Shown: positions 26,301 to 32,944 of the stretch, piece by piece
Numbering within the stretch: the stretch's first letter is position 1
Layout: each line of letters starts with the position of its first letter
Position numbers and translations under genes: made by a program
The notes under the pieces: generated by a model
Database searches by the model: none
What the model was told of the DNA's origin: nothing
Seen by the model: only the letters and a program-made list of their open reading frames with translations
Source: Gammaproteobacteria bacterium
GTDB taxonomy: Bacteria > Pseudomonadota > Gammaproteobacteria > SZUA-152
Direction of reading: 5' to 3'
Assembly: GCA_021647705.1 (NCBI GenBank)
Contig: JAKIUF010000031.1
Span: forward strand, 1 to 54,373
DNA length: 54,373 nt

Positions 26301-26602
26301 CCTTCATAGCGCAAGCCAAAAGAAGCCAGCACCATGCGCAGCATTTCGTCAGCTTCTAACTGAGTTGTGGTCAAATGAGCAACCACCACATCAGACTGAT
26401 CCATATCCTGCAAAAGAATTTGTGCCAGGGTCGTCTTACCCGTGCCCGGCGCACCGGTGATCACCACAAACCCTTCGGCCTGACTCAGCCCGTAACGTAA
26501 ATAAGCCAGGGCACGCTTGTGCCCACGACTGGCGAAAAAGAAGCTCGGGTCAGGACTAAGACGGAAGGGCTTGGCTCGCAGCTGATAAAAATTCTCGTAC
26601 AC
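23366..26602 (-). CDS. ExeA-type AAA ATPase fused to J-like, coiled-coil and two NTF2-like domains
   Basis: I start at the GTG at 26602 (read V in MYENFYQLRAKPF), the place where ExeA/GspA-type ATPases start, with AAGGGAA upstream; an ATG at 26650 adds 16 residues. Length is about 1078. The AAA part (about 1-270) has Walker A GAPGTGKTT, Walker B VLLVVDEAQNLP and RRINMLCDRVLL. A disordered acidic linker (to about 440) precedes a J-domain-like region without HPD (FRVLGLASDASLTEVEAHYGLLMKLLRQDKK). One transmembrane helix (MMLIAGVAVIVFVLWLTQI) and an Ala/Lys/Glu-rich coiled coil follow. Two tandem NTF2/SnoaL-like domains end the protein (LDKMLTVLTTAYQAGDLNTLLGLYS; LDALLSTLISTYAAGDIEAFMKLFA). The layout suggests an inner-membrane ATPase whose periplasmic part spans the wall and binds a ligand. 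It heads the polysaccharide cluster. Confidence 0.85.
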   Translation of the reverse strand: MYENFYQLRAKPFRLSPDPSFFFASRGHKRALAYLRYGLSQAEGFVVITGAPGTGKTTLAQILLQDMDQSDVVVAHLTTTQLEADEMLRMVLASFGLRYEGQDKAGLLKTLEAFFMARSRERKRVLLVVDEAQNLPARSLEELRMLSNLQVGEQALLQTFLLGQVQFRQMLDHPDLEQLRQRVIANYHLSALGEDECQNYVESRLAHVGWNDDPHFTDEAFEIIYRYTEGVPRRINMLCDRVLLFSSLEELHTINADVLHEVTDELQSEISGRPIARPAKINTDVLPDIVPDETADAPQAINGVSKTAAADSVPAQGVEVGEVNIDKPDVSSPREPETVDIDSSHAAVAVPFPEDGGMMERVMPDDGWMQHVAQAQPDDIEIDDSNNNAPAEMERFRVIAGGREAAVSMPETTAERPANQPSPSVMAPLPDAPGDPKEVVLRKILRLVLAFHRSPRSFPGLDDPSQPLPKGIKAILELAIAEDQMLLGLRQIAVMGISPAMLRAAVRFFVRRVLFLPGGDDFRVLGLASDASLTEVEAHYGLLMKLLRQDKKLNDESGVSRVGAAYECLCRSEITARPEEIAKPSSDVEDLEEELDLDLSPNMGRATNSGLRPPPANANEMIAEGTRTAPTVRNMMLIAGVAVIVFVLWLTQIKMTRDAEPEMAAGLPSAPVVVAEPVTKPAVAPVVEPLANEVNSDEDVATLEMVQAAQAALLSSAAEEAAKAAAQAEVAKAEAEAQAKAKADAQAKADAKADAQARLRATAIAKRQREAEIKARAEEQAKAKAVAKAQAKAAEEAKAKAAAQAASVGLISPASLDKMLTVLTTAYQAGDLNTLLGLYSPVVRTNKSIDIAGVRSEYQTLFKSSTGRSMQFRNMSWEQKTGYVRGGGQYMVSVQGKDGQPTYEENGDVTLQVESHSGELQIIRYYASNVVVTERAETQPVIDAGKSSVGANPISHIPEKELDALLSTLISTYAAGDIEAFMKLFAKDAQTNDRATVKGIREDYVGLFNGTSFRTIAFKDVRWTWDGDIARGEGIYNVEVQANGQNKRDHYQGPLWIQIERRESGIQITHFAFSEYKG

Positions 26603-27311
26603 GCTGAATTCCCTTATATATGGTTGATCTGGCTCTCTATCGGCCGTCATGAGGTCTACTTCACTCGGTTATCCGAAAACATCCGTTTAGCTCTAAAAGC
26701 GCTGAGATTCCGAGAAGACTATTTTACCACTAAATTCCGGTTTTTAAAGTAAAAACTTAAGGAAAAATGACCATTTCCACACAAATATTCACACTCTTAC
26801 TGTGGAAAATGTAAAACCAAACAATCTCAGACTAATTTCATCAGGAAACACCGTTTAAAATATGGGCCATGCCGAGGAGGACATTCGCCATCATTTTAAA
26901 ACTTCAAACCATTGTCGCTATTTGCAGCAATTAACTTAAACCAGCTCCAAACGACAGGACGTTCCTTAACATTCGTGATTTCACACACCGCACCCATTCG
27001 CCGAAACGGGAACTCGCAACCAAAACCCAAAAAAACGAGGATGCGCGCACACAGATAAGCTGGCGCATGAATGTCGATATAGGGTGATTGATGCTAACCC
27101 TACAACCGCCTAATCTCGACATAACAGCAAATCTATTTACTCGCAAAAAAACCGTAGCGCTGATTTTTCAAGCCACACAAAGACTTGCAAATTCGATATC
27201 CCTTTTGACTTGCAAGAATGTACAAATAATCGCCAGCTAATAACACTCACTAACTGCTGGTAGCTGACATTCAAGCATCAGAACTGTAATATCACGCACT
27301 GCTAGTGCCGC

Positions 27312-27374
27312 TGCGGAAATTGTCGGGCGAATCTCATCGAATAAGTTATCTCGATAACTTACGCCCCTTCCGCA
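27312..27374. other. Nested inverted repeat (possible structured RNA or cruciform)
   Basis: The outer arms TGCGGAA (27312-27318) and TTCCGCA (27368-27374) enclose GGGCG (27325-27329) paired with CGCCC (27362-27366). The inner stem is AAGTTATC-tc-GATAACTT (27343-27360). All three stems are perfect and nested, which is unlikely by chance in AT-rich DNA. There is no U-run after it on either strand, so it is not a simple terminator. Its orientation and role are unknown. Confidence 0.6.
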
Positions 27375-28272
27375 GAAAGAAAAAAGGCAGCAAACAGTTT
27401 AAAAACAATACCTTGAATTAACTGACAAATCAGCAAGGTTTTTATTGAAAATAACGGGTACTTCTGACAACTTTTTTGACAGCAAATTTCCGCCCAGTGG
27501 CAACAATGAGTTTTTAGAAAAAAAATAAATTATATCCCCATAATCCAACCCAAAATGACCATGTGCAAGCCAAGTGATTTATATATTTAACAATCGGTTA
27601 AGGCGTTTTATTTAAACTAAAGAGGCCAATGGGGTATGAGATCGGTTTGAATGGATACAGAGACACGAAATAAAAAAATAGGATTAGCAAATTTTATAAC
27701 TCAAATCACCTCACTGAAAACTTTAACAGGTTGACACATTGCGAGTAATCACCGATCATAACTCGCGATTACTATTTAGTGGTAATAGGAATATCACGTA
27801 GTGGCATTGGGAATATTACGCAGGCGGTGCATTTGATGACATATCTTTAGCCATTCAAGGTTAAGACACTCAGCCATACGATCATGGACGAAACAAAATA
27901 TGAAATACGACACTCTACCTACCTCTCACACATATCCACCAACACGGTCTCTGCGACCCCGAATCAGGGAAGGCGCAATGGTAAATCCTATGCTGGGTAT
28001 GCGAATACCATTCAGCGATTAAATAGACAAAATTGGGACGTATTATTTCTCCACTTAACTTTTAGTCCAACACCCATACTCAAACCTCCTGCAAAAACAA
28101 GGGGGCAGTTTGAAGCGCAGATGTTATCTCATGAATGAGAATGCGACCAGCTAGGGTGATGAGATATTTAATAAATCGAAAAATACGCTATGTACTGTGT
28201 ACCAGCATATTTAAGTGATTGTTTAATAGGCATATTCGCGTATTAACAAAGCGCTACTCGATCTTGTTAAAC

Positions 28273-28302
28273 ATATTTACACATCAATAGATGTGTAAAT
28301 AT
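28273..28302. promoter_or_regulatory. 13-bp perfect palindrome upstream of the GTPase operon
   Basis: ATATTTACACATC (28273-28285), loop AATA, and GATGTGTAAATAT (28290-28302). It is AT-rich with no long U-run, which fits a dimeric regulator's operator as well as an RNA hairpin. It lies 360 bases before the likely start of the TPR gene. Confidence 0.55.
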
Positions 28303-28664
28303 ATGGATACATTTTGTGATGGATAGCGTTAAGCGCCGAAATAAGCCTACACATGTTAATAACGTAATTTACAGATACACATACCAAGAAGCGTCGGGGT
28401 CAATGTTGAGGGTATTTTCAAGCCAGCTTGGGCGACCAAGCCTAACTTGATCTGCCTTACCCAATCGTAATGACAGAGGCATGCTTAATCTACATACCAC
28501 CGCTAGGCGCTGCTGACTTTTTGAGCAAAATTGCACATGCTTTCTGTAACATAAAGGAATATGCAGGTAACCCTTCTTTGAAGAATCGTTCAATGTATTT
28601 GACAAAAACACACAAACAATCAGACCTCCAGCACCATAATGACGACAAGCCTGAGGTTATGTTT

Positions 28665-29330
28665 ATGGTCTCAAATAAACCTGCACTTATTCTCAATTTG
28701 GGTGAATACAGCGATAAAGCGATTGAAGTACTGGAGTACAAGGTAACGCGCAATCCCCTGTATTTACGAAGCCATGTTCAAAGAATCTATCTTTACAGGA
28801 AAATTAAAAATGGCGAAGCTTTATATGGAGCCTTATTGGACTTATTCATAGCGCTCAACACTAAAGGTTTCGAAATAAGGCAGCGCTTATTGTTTGAATC
28901 CAAATGTTGCCTGGATTCTCATCATTTCAATGTGCTATACCAACGTTTAGGCAATGGCATAAATGCAGCAAGTGTATTGCCGTTAAGCCAATACTCGCGA
29001 CTCTCAAAAGGCTTGATCGGCACAATCAACTTACTCATCAACAATCATCAAGCCACACATGAGGCACGCGACCCTCAAGTGGAAGCGCATGAATATTTGG
29101 AATATGGGGAAGTTGATGAAGCAAGAAACATTTTAGAGGTCGCGGTATTAAAAGAGCCTTGGCGCAAAGAGTTACATATAGACTTACTTGAAATATATAA
29201 AGTATCTCGTGATGCGGACAATTGTGACGCAATGTATCGTCGACTGGCTGATAAATTTATTCCTGACCATCATGCATGGATACAAACGGCAAAACACATT
29301 CATCTGGCCACAGGAGATATAGATGGATAA
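28665..29330 (+). CDS. TPR (FimV-C-like) protein, first gene of the GTPase operon
   Basis: The frame is open from 28470. I favour the ATG at 28665 (MVSNKPALILNLGEYSDKAIEVLEYKV), with GAGG eight bases upstream; 28659 and 28593 are alternatives. This gives 221 residues. The N-terminal part (SDKAIEVLEYKVTRNPLYLRSHVQRIYLYRK) and the C-terminal DPQVEAHEYLEYGEVDEARNILEVAVLKEPWRKELHIDLLEIYK are TPR-like helical pairs, the latter resembling the FimV C-terminal motif. FimV-type proteins act at the cell pole. It has no signal or membrane segment. The stop overlaps the next gene by eight bases. A scaffold for the GTPase module is my inference. Confidence 0.68.
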   Translation: MVSNKPALILNLGEYSDKAIEVLEYKVTRNPLYLRSHVQRIYLYRKIKNGEALYGALLDLFIALNTKGFEIRQRLLFESKCCLDSHHFNVLYQRLGNGINAASVLPLSQYSRLSKGLIGTINLLINNHQATHEARDPQVEAHEYLEYGEVDEARNILEVAVLKEPWRKELHIDLLEIYKVSRDADNCDAMYRRLADKFIPDHHAWIQTAKHIHLATGDIDG

Positions 29331-30567
29331 TCACACAAGCCCTGTAAAAATTGCGGCATTAGGTATGGAGCAACGCACCTACAGTACGCTGCAGTTATTT
29401 TTTCATGAGCATTGCAAGGATAGTTACGTTCTGGTAGAGGAGAATTCTGCTGATATCAGCATAATAGATATGGATGGGTTCCAAGCGCGCAGAATGCTGG
29501 AAGAACATAAAAAGCACTACCCCAATCAACCTTCAATCCTGATTTCTCTCTCTCATGACAAGGCGCATGATGCCGTATATATTCGCAAACCAATTATGTT
29601 GGAAGCTCTTTCCTCAGCCTTGCTCAAAGCGAAAGAACGATTACAGCAATCCACGATAAAAGCGCCCACACTAAAAACACCTACTGTGGAAACAACCCCA
29701 CAATTACAAATGACTGCTACCCCCCCTGAAACAGCCGCTCCACTATTGCGGAATAATAATAATGTTGCGCATAACCATGACTCACACAAAACAGCGGGGC
29801 AGGAAAAATCAAGTTCCAAGCATTTTAATCAATACCGGTATTCAGCAAATTTTCTAACTGAAGACGCCGACCTGGAGCAGATCAACACCAAGCTGGCTGA
29901 AAACTTCAACCCCGACAACCCCATACAAACCGCCAAGTTTCAATATCAACCTGAGCAAACACTACAAGGTTATTTTCAGCAAGCATATTTCACCGCGCTG
30001 CAAACACAACAAAATGTACTCTTAAAAGGGGTTTGGCGTCCAATAACCATACTTCACAAATCAAAACAATTGAGAGTTGAAAAAAACTTTCGTCATTTAT
30101 ATGCGCTGTCTGGCATGCTTTTTGATAAATCCGACGTTTCCATCACTATCTTGGACAATAGCGTGGACTGTGAACCCCGCCTACATGAAACGGTCTTGCC
30201 GGCAGAACCTTTTTTATGGAAGCTGGCCATGCGCACATCACGCGGGCGTGTACCAGCAGACACAAATTTCACCGCACCCATCAAACTGATACGCTGGCCT
30301 AATTTCACACGGACAATCATCACACCGCATGCGCTCAGAATTGCTGCGCTATGGGCAAAGCAACCAACATCCCTGATGGACACAGCGAGCTATTTATCAG
30401 TTCCATTACAACATGTATTTATATTTTATACCGCAGCCGTTTCACTCAACTTTGTAACGCCTGTAATGACTGAAAAAAATCATGCAGCCGCTGCACTACC
30501 ACCGGCCAACCGTCACCGATACCGAAAAATCTTTCAAAATTTACTTGAGCGATTACGCAACAATTAA
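29323..30567 (+). CDS. Receiver-like protein with unknown C-terminal domain
   Basis: A 414-residue protein. Residues about 7-105 fold like a CheY receiver: IIDMDG gives Asp49 in the phospho-acceptor place, LISLS gives the Ser of strand 4, and YIRKP gives the conserved Lys89-Pro. The paired acidic residues after strand 1 are missing (ALGMEQ), so phosphorylation may be lost. A Thr/Pro/Asn-rich linker (about 108-170) precedes a domain of about 220 residues (GYFQQAYFTALQTQQNVLLKGVWRPITILHKSKQLRVEKNFRHLYALS .. PAEPFLWKLAMRTSRGRVP). The end LRIAALWAKQPTSLMDTASYLSVPLQHVFIFYTAAVSLNFV looks like a winged helix. I do not know this C-terminal family. It overlaps the TPR gene by eight bases and lies 33 bases before the GTPase gene. 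Confidence 0.7.
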   Translation: MDNHTSPVKIAALGMEQRTYSTLQLFFHEHCKDSYVLVEENSADISIIDMDGFQARRMLEEHKKHYPNQPSILISLSHDKAHDAVYIRKPIMLEALSSALLKAKERLQQSTIKAPTLKTPTVETTPQLQMTATPPETAAPLLRNNNNVAHNHDSHKTAGQEKSSSKHFNQYRYSANFLTEDADLEQINTKLAENFNPDNPIQTAKFQYQPEQTLQGYFQQAYFTALQTQQNVLLKGVWRPITILHKSKQLRVEKNFRHLYALSGMLFDKSDVSITILDNSVDCEPRLHETVLPAEPFLWKLAMRTSRGRVPADTNFTAPIKLIRWPNFTRTIITPHALRIAALWAKQPTSLMDTASYLSVPLQHVFIFYTAAVSLNFVTPVMTEKNHAAAALPPANRHRYRKIFQNLLERLRNN

Positions 30568-30600
30568 CATTGCGCCGAGCATTTGAAGTAATAAAAAACT

Positions 30601-31146
30601 ATGACAAATTATAAAATAATATTCACTGGTCCTGTTGGAGCCGGAAAAACGACCGCAATATCTTCGATTTGTGATCGCCCCCCTCTATCAACTGATAAAA
30701 TTGCAAGCGATATGACACGGGATGTCAAAAAAACAACGACTGTTGCATGCGACTATGGCACGGTTCGTTTAAGTGGAGGAGATTGCCTCCATCTCTATGG
30801 CACCCCAGGCCAGGAGCGCTTTGATTTCATGTGGGACATCCTGACATCAGGTGGAATCGGTTTAGTTTTACTGCTGGACAATACACGAGCAAACCCTTTC
30901 CAGGATATGGATTTTTTTCTTGAACAGTTCCAGGACTTTATCAACCAAACCCAAATCGCGATCGGTGTCACGCAAATGGACCGTAAGTCGGTACCCTGTA
31001 TTGATGATTACCATAACCATCTGAGCAAACAGGGATTGACTATTCCCATTTTTGATGTCGATGCCCGCAAACGACAAGATGTTTCATTATTGATTAAAGC
31101 ACTACTTTTTTCGCTTGACCCTGGCCTGATAGAAAACAATGACTGA
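30601..31146 (+). CDS. MglA-like small Ras-type GTPase
   Basis: A 181-residue prokaryotic small GTPase of the family that includes MglA (polarity switch of Myxococcus) and the Streptomyces conservon CvnD proteins. The P-loop is GPVGAGKT (10-17). Switch-2 is TPGQERF (68-74), with Thr in place of the DxxG Asp, as in this subfamily. TQMD (124-127) replaces the usual N/TKxD guanine motif. It has no lipid-anchor or membrane signal. Such GTPases cycle with roadblock/LC7 proteins as their activators, and two roadblock-type products lie directly downstream. The stop overlaps the next start by eight bases, so the products are probably made together. Confidence 0.88.
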   Translation: MTNYKIIFTGPVGAGKTTAISSICDRPPLSTDKIASDMTRDVKKTTTVACDYGTVRLSGGDCLHLYGTPGQERFDFMWDILTSGGIGLVLLLDNTRANPFQDMDFFLEQFQDFINQTQIAIGVTQMDRKSVPCIDDYHNHLSKQGLTIPIFDVDARKRQDVSLLIKALLFSLDPGLIENND

Positions 31147-31780
31147 TTTCACTATTAAAGAAAACCTCTACATTTATCCTACACCTGCTGGCGCATATTA
31201 TGCGGTATCAAGCCCTACGAATGATCCTGCAAAAAGATTATTACGTACACTGTTTCAATTCATGGAAACGCCATGCTTGACCATTGATGAATTACATCTA
31301 TACACAGGCATAAAAGATAAAAATGAGATTACTGCGCTATTAAAACGCATGCAAAGCCTGGATTGGCTACAAGGCTGCGAAGAACCACAGACCGCACCTT
31401 TAGGTGATTTTGAAGAAATATTACCCGGGTTGTTATCACCATTATCCAACAGAGGCAATGTATTGCTGGCTGACAACTTGGGATTCCATATTGCCTACAA
31501 TGGTTTTAATTACGAAACGGTGGAACAATTGTCCGCATTAAGCGCTGATATATCCTCTTTGCATGAACGACATATAGGGTTATTAGAAAATAACCTTGGT
31601 TTGAACTCCAGCGCTTGGGCCATCGTAGATGCTGCCGGGAACAGTCAAGTGGGGTTTTGGCCGTTGTATATCGGCGAGCAACGATTCGTATTGGTTATAG
31701 GCGGATTACCCCGCATGAACCAACCCATATTGATATCACTAATATGGGCTTTAAATATACGCTTTGCCAAAGAAAACTGA
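31139..31780 (+). CDS. Winged-helix plus roadblock-like protein
   Basis: A 213-residue protein. Its N-terminal third has a helix-turn-helix pattern (ETPCLTIDELHLYTGIKDKNEITALLKRMQSLDWLQGCEEP, about 42-82), like the winged-helix parts found beside conservon GTPases. Residues about 85-210 read like a roadblock/LC7 fold (LLSPLSNRGNVLLADNLGFHIAYNGFNYETVEQLSALSADISSLHERHIG .. WPLYIGEQRFVLVIGGLPRMNQP). No catalytic residues are seen. It is translationally coupled to the GTPase, so a direct regulator (GAP- or scaffold-like) is likely by context. Family assignment is by pattern only. Confidence 0.65.
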   Translation: MTDFTIKENLYIYPTPAGAYYAVSSPTNDPAKRLLRTLFQFMETPCLTIDELHLYTGIKDKNEITALLKRMQSLDWLQGCEEPQTAPLGDFEEILPGLLSPLSNRGNVLLADNLGFHIAYNGFNYETVEQLSALSADISSLHERHIGLLENNLGLNSSAWAIVDAAGNSQVGFWPLYIGEQRFVLVIGGLPRMNQPILISLIWALNIRFAKEN

Positions 31781-31819
31781 CACCGCCCTTTAATTCCAAC
31801 AGACGATAGAGAAAGATAG

Positions 31820-32410
31820 ATGATAGATAAAAAAGGAAATATTATTAAGCCCGACTTTATTGAGCTTACACGTTATGCTAAACAATTTTCAGGTTTAACA
31901 ATTGAAAAAGAAAATGTACTATTAAGCGCTAATGATGAGCTTGCTCCATTACTTAATGTAGTAACTGATAATTTTTACGAGGCAATGAGCAATATACCTG
32001 AGGCCGCATCCTATCTGGAAGGACGTATAACGGGACTGAAACAAACCCATTTAAACTGGATGAACAGCATTTTCACCGGTCCTTATAATGAAAAATATAC
32101 AGAGTCAATGTATGATGTTGGCGACATTCACGTCCGAGTTAATCTACCCGTGGAATTCATGAGTGGTGGTGTTACTCTTATATGCAACGAGCTTTATCGA
32201 ATAATTTTTGAGGTGTATGGTACGGATTCTGCGAAAGCACACAGCATCATTAGCGCCGTAAACTCTGCGCTGGGGTTTTCCCTATTTGTAATGCAAAAGT
32301 CCTATAATGCTTCCGTCGATGAAGCGCTGGATAAATTTTTATTAATAACAGGCATGAGCGAAGCCTTATTTGCAAAATTATCTTCCTCATTCAACACAAC
32401 AAAACCTTGA
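31820..32410 (+). CDS. Protoglobin-type heme sensor domain protein
   Basis: A 196-residue stand-alone globin of the protoglobin/globin-coupled-sensor type. The hallmark segment DVGDIHVRVNLPVEFMSGG carries the likely proximal heme His (His104). The preceding LKQTHLNWMNSIFTGPYNEKYTESM (71-97) is the conserved helix before it. No output domain is fused, which differs from most globin-coupled sensors; the signal must pass to a partner. It lies between the winged-helix/roadblock gene (39 bases upstream) and the roadblock gene (42 bases downstream). It would bind O2, NO or CO. The link to the GTPase is inferred from the operon. Confidence 0.8.
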   Translation: MIDKKGNIIKPDFIELTRYAKQFSGLTIEKENVLLSANDELAPLLNVVTDNFYEAMSNIPEAASYLEGRITGLKQTHLNWMNSIFTGPYNEKYTESMYDVGDIHVRVNLPVEFMSGGVTLICNELYRIIFEVYGTDSAKAHSIISAVNSALGFSLFVMQKSYNASVDEALDKFLLITGMSEALFAKLSSSFNTTKP

Positions 32411-32452
32411 ATCTTATTCAACCTGACACCTTACTAGTAGGAGCACATAATA

Positions 32453-32815
32453 ATGCGACAAGAAATGCTTGGTTCAATTCTCAACGAGCTGAACGGCTCA
32501 TCAGTAGACATAGAAGCGTCAGCAGTAATTTCAACTGATGGATTGTTGATTTCATCCGTATTACCACAAGACATGGACGAGGACCGTGTCGGCGCAATGA
32601 GCGCAGCCATGATCTCGCTCGGAGATCGAACGGCGCAAGAATTAGCTAGGGGTGACTTAGAACAAGTACTTGTTAAAGGCAACACAGGCTATATTCTGAT
32701 GACCTACGCGGGTCAGGATGCGGTAATCACTGTACTAGCCAAACCAAAAGCAAAGCTTGGTTTAATTTTTCTTGATGTAAAGCGGGCAGCGGAAAATATT
32801 GCCAAGGTGCTTTAA
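32453..32815 (+). CDS. Roadblock/LC7 domain protein (MglB-like)
   Basis: A 120-residue single-domain roadblock/LC7 protein, the family of MglB-type GTPase-activating or nucleotide-exchange partners. The sequence follows the fold closely: MLGSILNELNGSSVDIEASAVISTDGLLISSVLPQDMDEDRVGAMSAAMISLGDRTAQELARGDLEQVLVKGNTGYILMTYAGQDAVITVLAKPKAKLGLIFLDVKRAAENIAKVL. It has AGGAG nine bases before the ATG. It is the last gene of the GTPase operon and is followed by a GC-rich hairpin. Partner: the GTPase encoded at 30601-31146 (by context). Confidence 0.92.
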   Translation: MRQEMLGSILNELNGSSVDIEASAVISTDGLLISSVLPQDMDEDRVGAMSAAMISLGDRTAQELARGDLEQVLVKGNTGYILMTYAGQDAVITVLAKPKAKLGLIFLDVKRAAENIAKVL

Positions 32816-32844
32816 ACAGGTGATACAACGAACATAGGTAGGTC

Positions 32845-32860
32845 GCGCGCTACTGCGCGC
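32845..32860 (+). terminator. GC-rich hairpin after the GTPase operon
   Basis: GCGCGC (32845-32850), loop TACT, GCGCGC (32855-32860), then GCTTTATC. The U-run is short, so it is a weak or factor-assisted terminator at the end of the operon. Confidence 0.5.
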
Positions 32861-32944
32861 GCTTTATCATGCTACCCCGATCGAAGCCATAAACAAGACG
32901 CTACGCAAAGCGTTTCCCGATAATCTTCAGTCAATCATGCCACA

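Larger units (their letters stand above)
26603..28664. other. Long intergenic region with several inverted repeats
   Basis: About two kilobases lie between the start of the ATPase gene (minus) and the first gene of the GTPase operon (plus). Only weak open frames occur (26931-27146 minus, 27884-28138 plus), without ribosome sites or recognisable motifs. Structured elements include TGTCGA..TCGACA with inner AGGGT..ACCCT (27072-27121), a nested hairpin at 27312-27374, and two 11-bp direct repeats GGAATAT[C/T]ACG (27788, 27810; 22 bases apart). A 13-bp palindrome lies at 28273-28302. A TTGACA occurs at 27731. The region could hold promoters, operators and a non-coding RNA. Confidence 0.6.

Noticed and set aside
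26931-27146. 71-codon minus-strand frame
   Set aside because: It covers an inverted repeat (27072-27121), has an unusual Cys/Arg/Phe-rich composition and no ribosome site.
27301-27374. Integron attC site
   Set aside because: The inverted repeats do not contain the GTTRRRY / RYYYAAC core sites.
27884-28138. 84-codon plus-strand frame in the long intergenic region
   Set aside because: No ribosome site, no hydrophobic or domain pattern, and it lies among inverted repeats; probably chance.
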